Assembly: GCF_001905545.1 (NCBI RefSeq)
Contig: NZ_LIPD01000001.1
Coordinates: 186,001 to 250,000, forward strand
Direction: 5' to 3'
Length of the DNA stretch: 64,000 nt
From: Streptomyces sp. CB02056
GTDB lineage: Bacteria; Actinomycetota; Actinomycetes; Streptomycetales; Streptomycetaceae
Part shown: positions 1 through 9,486 of the stretch, piece after piece
Numbering within the stretch: position 1 is the first letter of the stretch
Layout: every line of letters starts with the position of its first letter
Translations under genes and position numbers: made by a program
The notes under the pieces: generated by a model
What the model saw: only the letters and a program-made list of their open reading frames with translations
What the model was told of the DNA's origin: nothing
Databases searched by the model: none

Positions 1-1
1 G

Positions 2-82
2 CCGGTCTACCTGGACCTGCACGTCAAGGTCGCCAAGGACTGGCAGCGCGACCCCAAGCAGCTGCGCAAGCTCGGCTTCTGA
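2..82 (+). CDS. era: Era GTPase, C-terminal end only (partial)
   Basis: Only the last 26 residues and the stop are present; the gene enters from the left edge. The visible end, VYLDLHVKVAKDWQRDPK followed by QLRKLGF, is the typical end of the KH RNA-binding domain of Era, the GTPase that binds 16S rRNA during 30S subunit maturation. The 'VKV...W..D...L...GF' pattern is diagnostic of the family. The GTPase domain lies outside the window. The reading frame is fixed by the TGA at 80-82. Confidence is good despite the short length. Confidence 0.85.
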   Translation, partial: PVYLDLHVKVAKDWQRDPKQLRKLGF

Positions 83-205
83 ACCCGGGCTCCCGACGAG
101 GGAGTTCGGGCAGCCGGGAGGCCTGGGGCCCGTTCGGACGTTGTGCGTCCGGGCGGGCCTTCGCCGTGGTCCGGCCGTACGCGACGTCAGAAGGGTTACA
201 CCGCG

Positions 206-910
206 ATGGAGTTGCACACCCGGGAGTGGGGCAGCGGGGACCGGCTGGCCGTGCTGGTGCACGGCATCATGTCCGACCACCGCACCTGGCGGCTGGTCGG
301 CCCGGCCCTGGCGGGGAGGGGCTACCGGGTGCTCGCCGTGGACCTGCGCGGGCACGGCGCCAGCCCGCGCGGCACCGGCGCCACCGCGCTGGAGCGTTAC
401 CCCCTGGCGGCGTACGCCGAGGACCTGCTGGAGAGCCTGCCGGCCGGTGTCGAGCTCGCGATCGGCCACTCGCTGGGCGGGATCGTCCTGGCGGACGCGG
501 TCGAGCGGCTGAAGCCGGCTCGCGCGGTGTACGTCGACCCGGCCTGGCGGTTCGTCCAGACCGGGATGGACCCGCGGGTGATGGCGCAGCTGCGGCACCT
601 CACCCGGGAGCAGGTCGTGGCGCTCAGCCCGACCTGGGAGCCGGCCGACGTGGACGACGAGATCGCCGCCGCGGCCGCCTGGGACGAGGACTCGGCGCTG
701 GCCCTGGCCGACCAGCGCTCGGACCTGCCGGCCGGGCCGGCGGTGCCCTCGCTGGTGGTCCTGGCCGACGGCAGCATGCTGGTGGACGCGGCGAGCGCCG
801 AGGAGCTCACTGCCCGCGGCTTCGAGGTGCGCACCGTCCCCGGCACGGGCCACACCGTCCACCGGGACGACCCGGCCGGCTTCCTGGCGGCGCTCGACGG
901 CTGGCTCTGA
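206..910 (+). CDS. alpha/beta-fold hydrolase
   Basis: A 234-residue soluble alpha/beta hydrolase of unknown substrate. Near residue 19 there is the oxyanion-hole HG, the nucleophile elbow GHSLGG places Ser89, Asp188 sits after a beta strand in VVLADGS, and His216 lies in GTGHTVH, so the Ser-Asp-His triad is complete. The protein has a usual minimal length with little cap domain. The ATG at 206 was chosen because an AGAAGG lies about 11 bases upstream and MELHTREWGSG is a normal first strand; an in-frame GTG at 143 would add an arginine-rich stretch with no family resemblance. It stands alone between era and the protease pair. Confidence 0.8.
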   Translation: MELHTREWGSGDRLAVLVHGIMSDHRTWRLVGPALAGRGYRVLAVDLRGHGASPRGTGATALERYPLAAYAEDLLESLPAGVELAIGHSLGGIVLADAVERLKPARAVYVDPAWRFVQTGMDPRVMAQLRHLTREQVVALSPTWEPADVDDEIAAAAAWDEDSALALADQRSDLPAGPAVPSLVVLADGSMLVDAASAEELTARGFEVRTVPGTGHTVHRDDPAGFLAALDGWL

Positions 911-967
911 GTCCGGGGGCCGCCGCCCGACAGGCCCTGTAAGGCCCCGACCGCGGGCTCCCTGGTG

Positions 968-1243
968 CTACGCGCCCTCGCGCAGCACCAGGGAGACCAG
1001 CTCGCGCTGCGAGTCGGTGAGCTTCGGGTCGGCGCAGTACACCGACCGGCCGTCGACGGTGATCTCGTAGTGGAAGCCGTCCGGCACCCCGTACGAGGGC
1101 GCGCGCAGCCCGCCCGCGACGGCCTCGCGGGCGAGTGCGTGCACGTGCGGGGCGTCCGTGCGGTCGGCGGTGTCGATCTCCGCCTGGCGGACGATCCCCG
1201 CGAAGCCGCCGGTCCGGGTCACCTGGATACGCATGGTGTCCAT
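968..1243 (-). CDS. emfourin-like inhibitor of M4 metalloprotease
   Basis: A 91-residue protein with no signal peptide. It resembles emfourin (the protealysin inhibitor): an opening strand IQVTRTGGFAG, a central segment ending in a Pro-Asp-Gly turn (GVPDGFHYEITVDG), then a helix rich in acidic residues (TDSQRELVSLVL). Known emfourins bind the active site of protealysin-type M4 proteases and are encoded next to them. Here the gene is 115 bases downstream of an M4 protease on the same strand, which supports the assignment. ATG codons at 1243 and 1234 are both possible starts; the first was kept. The family call rests on remembered consensus and on gene context. Confidence 0.75.
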   Translation of the reverse strand: MDTMRIQVTRTGGFAGIVRQAEIDTADRTDAPHVHALAREAVAGGLRAPSYGVPDGFHYEITVDGRSVYCADPKLTDSQRELVSLVLREGA

Positions 1244-1338
1244 GGTGCTACCCGGGGAGGGGGTTTGCCGGGCTTTTCCCGGACCGTGACCTTAAGCCCG
1301 CCTCAACCCGGTCTCAACCACCCTTCAGGCGTACTCCC

Positions 1339-1356
1339 GGGGCCGTCCGCGGCCCC
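1339..1356 (-). terminator. GC-rich hairpin after the M4 protease gene
   Basis: A perfect 7-bp stem (GGGGCCG / CGGCCCC) with a 4-base loop sits 3 to 20 bases past the protease stop codon, before the inhibitor gene. There is no T-run, so it may attenuate rather than stop transcription into the inhibitor gene. Confidence 0.4.
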
Positions 1357-1358
1357 GC

Positions 1359-2378
1359 TCACCCCGGGCTGACCCCGACCTGCGCCCAGGAGGCCGTGAC
1401 GGTGTCCACGACCGACCGGTCGTCGGGGTAGCGGGACCTGGCGGCGGCCACGGTGGCCCGGGCGAAGGCGGTGAAGTCGGCGTCGGCGGGCAGCGTGCGC
1501 CCGGTCAGCGCGTCGTACCAGATCCGGCCCGCGCGCTCCCAGGCCGAGCCGCCGAGCGCGGTGGCCAGCAGGTAGAACGCGTGGTTGGGGATGCCGGAGT
1601 TGATGTGCACCCCGCCGTTGTCCTGGGAGGTGTCCACGTAGTCCCGCATGTGCGCGGGCTGCGGGTCCTTGCCGAGCCGCGGGTCGTCGTAGGCGGTGCC
1701 GGGCGCCTTCATCGAGCGCAGCGCCACGCCCTGGACGCCCGGGGCGAGCAGTCCGGCGCCGATCAGCCAGTCGGCGTCGGCGGCGGCCTGGCGCAGCGCG
1801 TACTGCTTGACCAGCGAGCCGAAGACGTCGGAGACCGACTCGTTGAGCGCGCCGGGCTGGTCCTGGTAGTCCAGTCCGGCGGTGAACTGGGTGACGCCGT
1901 GGGTGAGTTCGTGGCCGATGACGTCGACGCAGGCGGTGAAGTCGCCGAACACCACGTTGTCGCCGTCGCCGAACACCATCTGGTGGCCGTTCCAGAAGGC
2001 GTTGTCGTAGTCGCGGCCGTAGTGGACGCTGGCGTCCAGCCGCAGGTCGCGGTCGTCGATCGAGTGCCGGCCGAAGACGTCGGCGTAGAGCGCGAAGGTG
2101 GCGCCGAGGCCGTCGTAGGCGTGGTTGACGGAGCTGTCGGAGGAGGCCGCGCGGCCCTCGGTGCGCACGGAGCGGCCGGGCAGCCGCTGGCCGTGGCCGG
2201 CGTCGTAGACGACCCGGTTGAGACCGGGGGCGGCGACGGGCGGGGCCGGGGAGAGGCGGGCCGCGCGGTGCGCCGCGTCGAGGGCCAGGGAGTGGACGGC
2301 GGGTTCGTGGCCGGCCTCGGCGAGGCGGTCCAGGACGAACGGCGGGACGATCGTGCAGAACGGTGCTGCTGCGGTCAT
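1359..2378 (-). CDS. M4 family metallopeptidase (protealysin/thermolysin type)
   Basis: About 339 residues. A short N-terminal propeptide carries FCTIVPPFVLDRLA, the PPx motif of protealysin-like precursors; no Sec signal is visible. The catalytic domain has HELTH (residues about 156-160, Zn ligands and catalytic Glu), then GALNESVSD with Glu180 as the third ligand, and a downstream NGGVHINSGIPNHAF with the transition-state His. This is shorter than secreted thermolysins because it lacks the long FTP/PepSY propeptide, as in protealysin. The start at 2378 gives MTAAAPFC; an upstream in-frame ATG at 2444 is possible but would overlap the leu promoter side. The neighbouring emfourin-like gene is the presumed inhibitor. 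Substrate is unknown. Confidence 0.88.
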   Translation of the reverse strand: MTAAAPFCTIVPPFVLDRLAEAGHEPAVHSLALDAAHRAARLSPAPPVAAPGLNRVVYDAGHGQRLPGRSVRTEGRAASSDSSVNHAYDGLGATFALYADVFGRHSIDDRDLRLDASVHYGRDYDNAFWNGHQMVFGDGDNVVFGDFTACVDVIGHELTHGVTQFTAGLDYQDQPGALNESVSDVFGSLVKQYALRQAAADADWLIGAGLLAPGVQGVALRSMKAPGTAYDDPRLGKDPQPAHMRDYVDTSQDNGGVHINSGIPNHAFYLLATALGGSAWERAGRIWYDALTGRTLPADADFTAFARATVAAARSRYPDDRSVVDTVTASWAQVGVSPG

Positions 2379-2469
2379 GTTGCCCAGGGTGAGGCCTCGA
2401 TGACCGGTTGTCACCACCTCCGGCAGGACCGGTCGGCGTCTCAAGGAGTGGAACGGTGGCCCGGATCAC

Positions 2470-2498
2470 TTCGGGGGCGCGCGGTGCTGGGTTACGCT
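2470..2498 (+). promoter_or_regulatory. candidate promoter for the leu leader peptide
   Basis: TACGCT at 2493-2498 fits a streptomycete -10 (TAnnnT). A weak -35 (TTCGGG, 2470-2475) lies 17 bases upstream. The leader ATG is 9 bases after the -10, so the transcript would be leaderless or nearly so. Inference from sequence only. Confidence 0.45.
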
Positions 2499-2507
2499 GG
2501 GCCCATC

Positions 2508-2555
2508 ATGCGCAACGGGCTGCTTCTTCTTAGCTGCCGCGTCGAGGGCCTGTAG
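2508..2555 (+). CDS. leuL: leucine leader peptide (leuA attenuator)
   Basis: A 15-codon open frame, MRNGLLLLSCRVEGL, with four Leu codons in a row (CTG CTT CTT CTT). CTT is rare in this genome, where CTC and CTG dominate, so ribosome stalling would be sensitive to charging of the decoding tRNA-Leu. It ends 165 bases upstream of leuA on the same strand. Leader peptides of this kind before leuA are known in Streptomyces and other actinobacteria. No SD sequence is visible, but a TACGCT -10 lies just upstream, consistent with leaderless translation. The intervening RNA was not folded, so the terminator/anti-terminator arms are not assigned. Confidence 0.8.
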   Translation: MRNGLLLLSCRVEGL

Positions 2556-4517
<1,962 letters not shown>

Positions 4518-4534
4518 TTCGAACGGGTGGTATG

Positions 4535-4564
4535 CGAAGGGCCGTCCCACGGGGCGGCCCTTCG
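4535..4564 (+). terminator. rho-independent-type hairpin after leuA
   Basis: Arms CGAAGGGCCG(T)CCC and GGGCGGCCCTTCG form a 13-bp stem with one bulged T and a 3-base loop, 18 bases past the leuA stop. It is followed by TCGTCC with no long T-run, as is common in streptomycetes. Confidence 0.75.
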
Positions 4565-4756
4565 TCGTCCCCGCCCCGGATTGTGGCCTGCGCCACATTT
4601 TTTCGAATCGGAAGCCGTTCGAGGTACTGACACGTGCCGGTAACCGTGGCAACATCGATCCACCGGAAAGCCGGGTCGGTGGGACGGCCTCGGTGTCCGG
4701 TCGCGTGACCTGCCCATAGTCGAGCAGGCCGCCTGCCATGTCTGGGGAGTGGCGCC

Positions 4757-5452
4757 GTGACCAGGTTGTGGGGTGTTCGCCCGCGGTGGCGGACTGACGT
4801 TCTCGGTGACTTCTTCTGCCCGGGCTGCGGCGGGGACCGCAACTACCGCCGGCAGCACGGCCGGCGGTGGCTGCGGTTGCTGGGGACCCCGGTGGTCCCG
4901 CTCGGGCCGGTGCTCGGCAGCGTGCAGTGCACCAGCTGCCACGGCCGGTACGGCGTCGAGAGCCTGGAGCAGCCCACCTGCGTGCGCCTCGGCGCGATGC
5001 TGCGGGACGCCCAGTACACCATCGCGCTGGCCATGCTCGCGGCCGGCGGCACCGCCCACCGGGCGGCCCGCGAGGCGGCCTGCGCGGCGGTCCGCGAGGC
5101 CGGGTTCGAGGACTGCGGCGAGGCCCAGGTGCTGGCCGCGCTCGCCGCGCTCTCCGGGCTCGGCGGCGAGCTCTACCACGCCCACGACCTGGAGGCGCCG
5201 CCCGGCCGGGGGCTGGCGGAGGCCGGCGGCCTGGCCGTCGAACTGCACGCCGTGGTCGAACCGCTCACCCCGCACCTGGCCCACTCCGGCCGCGAGCGGC
5301 TGCTGCTGCAGGGCGCGGCGATCGCGCTGGCGGACGGCCGCTACCTGCCGCAGGAGCGCGAGGCGCTGGCCGCGGTCGGGCGCTGCCTGGACCTGCCGCG
5401 GTCCCGGGTCGGGGCGCTGCTGGAGGCGGCGACCAGGACGCCGTACCAGTAG
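4757..5452 (+). CDS. TerB-like protein with N-terminal zinc ribbon
   Basis: A 231-residue cytoplasmic protein. The N-terminus carries CPGC (FFCPGCGGDRNYRR) and a second pair CTSC (VQCTSCHGRYG), forming a likely four-Cys zinc ribbon over residues 20-60. The rest is all-alpha and TerB-like (tellurite resistance TerB/DjlA fold), with two repeat-like halves: AMLRDAQYTIALAMLAAGG and LLLQGAAIALADGRYLPQEREALAAVGRCL, the latter with the acidic 'aDG.l...E...l' turn typical of TerB. Its molecular role is unknown in actinobacteria. The start is a GTG with GGGGAG seven bases upstream. It sits between leuA and recO, apparently monocistronic. Confidence 0.8.
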   Translation: MTRLWGVRPRWRTDVLGDFFCPGCGGDRNYRRQHGRRWLRLLGTPVVPLGPVLGSVQCTSCHGRYGVESLEQPTCVRLGAMLRDAQYTIALAMLAAGGTAHRAAREAACAAVREAGFEDCGEAQVLAALAALSGLGGELYHAHDLEAPPGRGLAEAGGLAVELHAVVEPLTPHLAHSGRERLLLQGAAIALADGRYLPQEREALAAVGRCLDLPRSRVGALLEAATRTPYQ

Positions 5453-5662
5453 CGACCGCCTCTCCGTACCGTCCACCTCCGAAGATCCGCGGACCACCTC
5501 AGACCACCTCGGAATCCCCCACAACGGGCCTGGCCTCCCCACCCCGGGCCCGCCGTGACCCGCACCGCCGTGGTCTCCCCCACGACCGCCGGTGCGGGCA
5601 ACACGGCTGTCCGGAGCCCGGTGCGGGCGGGCGGGGCCGTCCGGAGCCGGGGGCGGGTGGGG

Positions 5663-5668
5663 GAGAAT
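5663..5668 (+). promoter_or_regulatory. -10 element for leaderless recO
   Basis: GAGAAT ends seven bases before the recO ATG, and there is no SD sequence, so the mRNA probably starts at or next to the ATG. The same GAGAAT hexamer is proposed for znuA in this window. Inference only. Confidence 0.4.
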
Positions 5669-5675
5669 GGTCCCC

Positions 5676-6422
5676 ATGAGTCTTTTCCGGGACGACGGCG
5701 TCGTGCTGCGGGCGCAGAAGCTCGGCGAGGCCGATCGGATCATCACCCTGCTGACCCGCCAGCACGGCAAGGTGCGGGCGGTCGCGCGCGGGGTGCGGAA
5801 GACCAAGTCCAAGTTCGGCGCCCGGCTGGAGCCGTTCTCGCACGTGGACGTGCAGTTCTTCAGCCGGGGGAGTGAGCTGTTCGGCCGGGGATTGCCGCTC
5901 TGCACCCAGGTGGAGACGATCGCCCCGTACGGCGGCTCGATCGTCACCGACTACGGCCGCTACACGGCCGGCACCGCGATGCTGGAGACGGCCGAGCGGT
6001 TCGCCGAGAACGAGGGCGAACCGGCCGTCCAGCAGTACCTGCTGCTGGTCGGCGGGCTGCGCACGCTGGCGGCCGGGGTGCACGAGTCGCACCTGGTGCT
6101 GGACGCCTTCCTGCTGCGCTCGCTCGCGGTGAACGGGTACGGCGCGAGCTTCACCGACTGCGCCAAATGCGGCCTGGAGGGGCCGAACCGTTTCTTCTCC
6201 CTCCCCGCGGGCGGGGTGCTCTGCGGCGACTGCCGAGTGCCCGGATGTGCCGTACCCTCCCCTGAGACACTGGTACTGCTCGGGGCGCTGCTGTCAGGGG
6301 ACTGGCAGACGGCCGACGCCTGCGAGCCGCGGTACTGGCGGGAGGGCAGCGGCCTGGTCGCGGCCTATCTGCAGTGGCACCTGGAGCGGGGCATCCGCTC
6401 GATGAGATACGTGGAGAAGTGA
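5676..6422 (+). CDS. recO: DNA repair protein RecO
   Basis: A 248-residue protein of the RecFOR pathway, which loads RecA onto SSB-coated single-stranded DNA. The N-terminal OB fold begins [20 protein letters not shown] and includes [11 protein letters not shown], the conserved basic stretch. A helical domain follows, with a four-Cys zinc site near residues 163-190 (CAKC ... CGDC plus a further Cys). Length is usual for the family. The ATG at 5676 was chosen because the homologous part starts here. The 3' end is four bases from uppS, so the two are one operon, a common actinobacterial arrangement. Confidence 0.96.
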   Translation: MSLFRDDGVVLRAQKLGEADRIITLLTRQHGKVRAVARGVRKTKSKFGARLEPFSHVDVQFFSRGSELFGRGLPLCTQVETIAPYGGSIVTDYGRYTAGTAMLETAERFAENEGEPAVQQYLLLVGGLRTLAAGVHESHLVLDAFLLRSLAVNGYGASFTDCAKCGLEGPNRFFSLPAGGVLCGDCRVPGCAVPSPETLVLLGALLSGDWQTADACEPRYWREGSGLVAAYLQWHLERGIRSMRYVEK

Positions 6423-6426
6423 GCAC

Positions 6427-7260
6427 ATGGCAGCGCGACGGCTCTTCGGCGGCGGCAAGCAGAGGACGTACGTCCCCCCGACCCCCCACCCCAGCGGCGC
6501 ACAGCCCCCGAAGATCCCCGGCGAGCTGGTCCCCGACCACGTCGCCATCGTGATGGACGGCAACGGCCGTTGGGCCAAGGAGCGCGGACTGCCCCGCACC
6601 GAGGGCCACAAGGTCGGCGAGTCCGTGGTGCTGGACGTCCTCAAGGGCGCGATCGAGCTCGGGGTCAGGAACATCTCGCTGTACGCGTTCTCCACCGAGA
6701 ACTGGAAGCGCTCGCCCGACGAGGTGAAGTTCCTGATGAACTTCAACCGGGACGTCATCCGCCGCCGCCGCGACGAGATGGACGCGATGGGCGTGCGGAT
6801 CCGCTGGGCCGGCCGGATGCCCAAGCTGTGGAAGAGCGTCGTCCAGGAGCTCCAGGTCGCCGAGGAGCAGACCAAGGACAACGACGCCGTCACGCTCTAC
6901 ATGTGCGTCAACTACGGCGGCCGGGCCGAACTCGCCGACGCGGCGCAGGCGCTCGCCCTGGACGTCGCGGCCGGGAAGCTCGACCCGAAGAAGGTCAGCG
7001 AGAAGACCCTCGCCAAGTACATGTACCACCCGGACATGCCGGACGTGGACCTGTTCCTGCGCCCCAGCGGGGAGCAGCGCACCTCCAACTTCCTGCTCTG
7101 GCAGTCGGCTTACGCCGAGTTCGTGTTCCAGGACGTGCTCTGGCCGGACTTCGACCGCCGCGACCTGTGGCGCGCCTGCGAGCAGTACGCGATGCGCGAC
7201 CGGCGCTTCGGCGGGGCGATCCCGAACGAGGTCGGCGCGCCGGTGCCGTCCCCGCGCTGA
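6427..7260 (+). CDS. uppS: isoprenyl transferase (undecaprenyl/decaprenyl diphosphate synthase)
   Basis: A 277-residue cis-prenyltransferase that extends an allylic diphosphate with IPP to make the polyprenyl carrier for peptidoglycan and other surface polymers. Family motifs are complete: [13 protein letters not shown] with catalytic Asp44, then [24 protein letters not shown] and the C-terminal [19 protein letters not shown]. An extra ~30-residue basic N-terminus ([13 protein letters not shown]) precedes the fold, as is usual in streptomycetes. It begins four bases after recO with GAGAAG upstream. A strong hairpin follows the stop. Confidence 0.96.
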   Translation: MAARRLFGGGKQRTYVPPTPHPSGAQPPKIPGELVPDHVAIVMDGNGRWAKERGLPRTEGHKVGESVVLDVLKGAIELGVRNISLYAFSTENWKRSPDEVKFLMNFNRDVIRRRRDEMDAMGVRIRWAGRMPKLWKSVVQELQVAEEQTKDNDAVTLYMCVNYGGRAELADAAQALALDVAAGKLDPKKVSEKTLAKYMYHPDMPDVDLFLRPSGEQRTSNFLLWQSAYAEFVFQDVLWPDFDRRDLWRACEQYAMRDRRFGGAIPNEVGAPVPSPR

Positions 7261-7263
7261 CGG

Positions 7264-7324
7264 GCGCGTACGACGGAGGGGACCTACCGGGATCTGCCCG
7301 GTGGGTCCCCTTCGCCGTACGCGC
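7264..7324. terminator. bidirectional terminator between uppS and zur
   Basis: A long interrupted hairpin. The outer arms GCGCGTACG / CGTACGCGC enclose an inner stem of GGGGACC(T)ACCGGG with CCCGGT(G)GGTCCCC around ATCTG. It fills the 75-base gap between convergent uppS and zur and should stop transcription from both sides. Confidence 0.85.
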
Positions 7325-7335
7325 GCGGACGAGCC

Positions 7336-7746
7336 TCAGACCTTCTTGGCGCACTCCGCGCAGGTCCCGAAGATCTCCAGGGTGTGCGCGATGTCGCTGA
7401 AGCCGTGCTCGGCGGCGACCGAGTTGGCCCAGCGCTCCACCGCGGGACCCTCCACCTCGACGGTCGCGCCGCAGTGCCGGCAGACCAGGTGGTGGTGGTG
7501 CCCGCTGCTGCAGCGGCGGTAGACCGCCTCGCCGTCGGCGGTGCGCAGCACGTCCACCTCGCCGGCGTCCGCGAGCGACTGGAGCGTGCGGTAGACCGTG
7601 GTCAGACCGACGGAGTCCCCGCGGTGCTTGAGCAGGTCGTGGAGCTCCTGCGCGCTGCGGAAGTCCGCGATCTCGTCCAGGGCCGCCGAGACGGCGGCTC
7701 GCTGCCGGGTCGAGCGGGCGCGCGGCGACGGGCCTGCGGTGGTCAC
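7336..7746 (-). CDS. zur: zinc uptake regulator Zur (Fur family)
   Basis: A 136-residue Fur-family repressor. The winged helix (residues about 10-70) includes SAQELHDLLKHRGDSVGLTTVYRTLQSL, and the dimerisation domain has HHHHLVCRHCG and a C-terminal CAEC, giving the structural Cys4 zinc site, plus His residues for the regulatory zinc. It should repress the znu operon when zinc is sufficient, through the TGA(x)AATGATTxTCA-type boxes upstream of znuA. The GTG at 7746 was chosen: AGGAGG lies 7 bases upstream and VTTAGPSPRARSTRQR matches the usual Streptomyces Zur start. An ATG at 7785 overlapping the znuB stop is the alternative. It is the last gene of znuA-znuC-znuB-zur. Confidence 0.93.
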   Translation of the reverse strand: MTTAGPSPRARSTRQRAAVSAALDEIADFRSAQELHDLLKHRGDSVGLTTVYRTLQSLADAGEVDVLRTADGEAVYRRCSSGHHHHLVCRHCGATVEVEGPAVERWANSVAAEHGFSDIAHTLEIFGTCAECAKKV

Positions 7747-7781
7747 CGTGGGTCCTCCTGGGGTCGTGGGCGTCTCGCACA

Positions 7782-8711
7782 TCATTGTGCCAGCCCCGCC
7801 CGCCCCTCAGGTGTGGTCGTGCCGGACGGTTCGCCGGAGGCCTGTTCCGGCAGTTCGACGTCGCACACCTTCGGCCCGTGTTCGCCGGTGCCGCGGTGGC
7901 GCCGCCGGGCGAGCGGCGCGGCGAGCAGGCTGAACACCGCGAAGACCGCGATGGCGAGCAGCACGATGGCCGGGCCGGAGGGCACGTCCAGGTGGTAGGA
8001 GCCGGTGACGCCGGCCAGCGAGACGACCACGCCGAGCGCGATCGAGGCGGCCTGGGTGGCGGCGAAGGACCGGGTGAGCTGCTGGGCGGCGACCACCGGG
8101 ACCACCATCAGCGCGCTGACCAGCAGCAGCCCGACGACGCGCATGGCGACCGTGACGGTGACCGCGGCCATCACCGCGAGCAGCAGGTTGAGGGTGCGCA
8201 CCGGCACACCGGTGACCCGGGCGAAGTCCTCGTCCTGGCAGATCGCGAAGAGCTGGCGGCGCAGGCCCACGGTGACCGCGACGACCACCGCGCCGAGCAC
8301 CGCGATGGTGGCCAGGTCGGCGGGGGCGACGGTGAGGATCGAGCCCCACAGGTAGCTCTCCAGCGAGCCGGCCCCGGCCTGGGCGGACATCGAGACCAGC
8401 AGCTTGCCGCAGGCCATGCCGCCGTAGAAGAGCATCGCGAGGGCGATGTCGCCGCGCTGGTTGCCGCGCGAGCGGACCAGCTCCATGGTGACGGCGCCGA
8501 GCACGCAGACCAGCACGGCCATCCAGACCGGGCTGGTCTGGAAGATGAAGCCGAGGCCGACGCCGGTCATCGCGACGTGGCCCATGCCGTCGCCCATCAG
8601 CGCCTGGCGGCGCTGCACCAGGTAGATGCCGACGGCCGGGGCGGTGATCCCGACCAGGACGGCGGCGAGCAGGGCCCGCTGCATGAAGTCGTAGGAGAGC
8701 ATCTCGGTCAT
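7782..8711 (-). CDS. znuB: zinc ABC transporter permease
   Basis: A 309-residue integral membrane protein of the ABC-3 family with about eight or nine hydrophobic segments, beginning with ALLAAVLVGITAPAVGIYLVQRR. It includes the conserved cytoplasmic stretch RRQALMGDGMGHVAMTGVGLG, which couples to the ATPase. It forms the membrane channel for Zn(II) import with ZnuA and ZnuC. The start codon overlaps the znuC stop by four bases (ATGA), so it is translationally coupled. The C-terminal tail of about 40 residues is polar and variable. Its place next to zur and below Zur boxes supports zinc rather than manganese or iron. Confidence 0.94.
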   Translation of the reverse strand: MTEMLSYDFMQRALLAAVLVGITAPAVGIYLVQRRQALMGDGMGHVAMTGVGLGFIFQTSPVWMAVLVCVLGAVTMELVRSRGNQRGDIALAMLFYGGMACGKLLVSMSAQAGAGSLESYLWGSILTVAPADLATIAVLGAVVVAVTVGLRRQLFAICQDEDFARVTGVPVRTLNLLLAVMAAVTVTVAMRVVGLLLVSALMVVPVVAAQQLTRSFAATQAASIALGVVVSLAGVTGSYHLDVPSGPAIVLLAIAVFAVFSLLAAPLARRRHRGTGEHGPKVCDVELPEQASGEPSGTTTPEGRAGLAQ

Positions 8712-9472
8712 GCCAGCAGCCTCGGCGGGGTCAGGTCGGCGTGCGGGTGGACGTGGTCGTGGCCGGGCAGCGCGTGCAGCCCGGTGTTGGGCACGGGCGG
8801 GCCGTCGTGGGCGACGCAGCCGTCCCGCAGCACCACGGCGCGGTCGATCAGCGGCTCCAGCGGCCCGAGTTCGTGCAGCACGAGGAGGACGGAGGCGCCG
8901 CGGCCGACCTCGGCGCGCAGGGTGTCCGCGAGCACCTGCTGGCTGGCGGCGTCCACGCCGGCCATCGGCTCGTCCATGATCAGCAGGTCGGGGGTGCCGA
9001 CCAGGGCGCGGGCGATCAGCACCCGCTGCTGCTGGCCGCCGGACAGGTCGGCCACGCCGTCCCCGGCCCGCTCCAGCATGCCGACGGCGGCCAGCGCGCG
9101 GTCCACCGCCTCGCGGTCCCGGCGGCGGAAGGGGAGCAGCCGGTGCTGCGGCAGCCGTCCGGTGGAGACCACCTCGCGGACGGTGGCGGGGACGCCGGAG
9201 GCGGCGGTGGTGCGCTGCGGGACGTACCCGATCCGGTGCCAGGCGCGGAAGGAGCCGTACGGGGTGCCGAACAGCTCCAGGGTGCCCCGCTCCAGCGGGA
9301 CGGAGCCGATCACGGCCTTGACGGTGGTCGACTTGCCGGAGCCGTTGGCGCCCAGCAGGGCGACGACCTCGCCGGGGCGGACGGTGAGGTCGACGCCGCG
9401 CAGCACCGGCCGGCCGCCGCGCGAGGCGACGGCGTCACGGAGGCGGACGGCCGGGGGTATCGGGTCGGTCAT
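8708..9472 (-). CDS. znuC: zinc ABC transporter ATP-binding protein
   Basis: A 254-residue ABC ATPase with all motifs: Walker A GANGSGKST, the Q-loop region YVPQR, signature LSGGQQQR, Walker B LLIMDEP and the switch His in VLHELG. It drives the ZnuB channel. The C-terminus is His-rich (HALPGHDHVHPHAD), which may hold zinc. It follows znuA by 14 bases and overlaps znuB by four. The start at 9472 gives MTDPIPPAVRLRDAV with no competing start. Confidence 0.95.
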   Translation of the reverse strand: MTDPIPPAVRLRDAVASRGGRPVLRGVDLTVRPGEVVALLGANGSGKSTTVKAVIGSVPLERGTLELFGTPYGSFRAWHRIGYVPQRTTAASGVPATVREVVSTGRLPQHRLLPFRRRDREAVDRALAAVGMLERAGDGVADLSGGQQQRVLIARALVGTPDLLIMDEPMAGVDAASQQVLADTLRAEVGRGASVLLVLHELGPLEPLIDRAVVLRDGCVAHDGPPVPNTGLHALPGHDHVHPHADLTPPRLLA

Positions 9473-9486
9473 GGTGCTCGGTCCCG

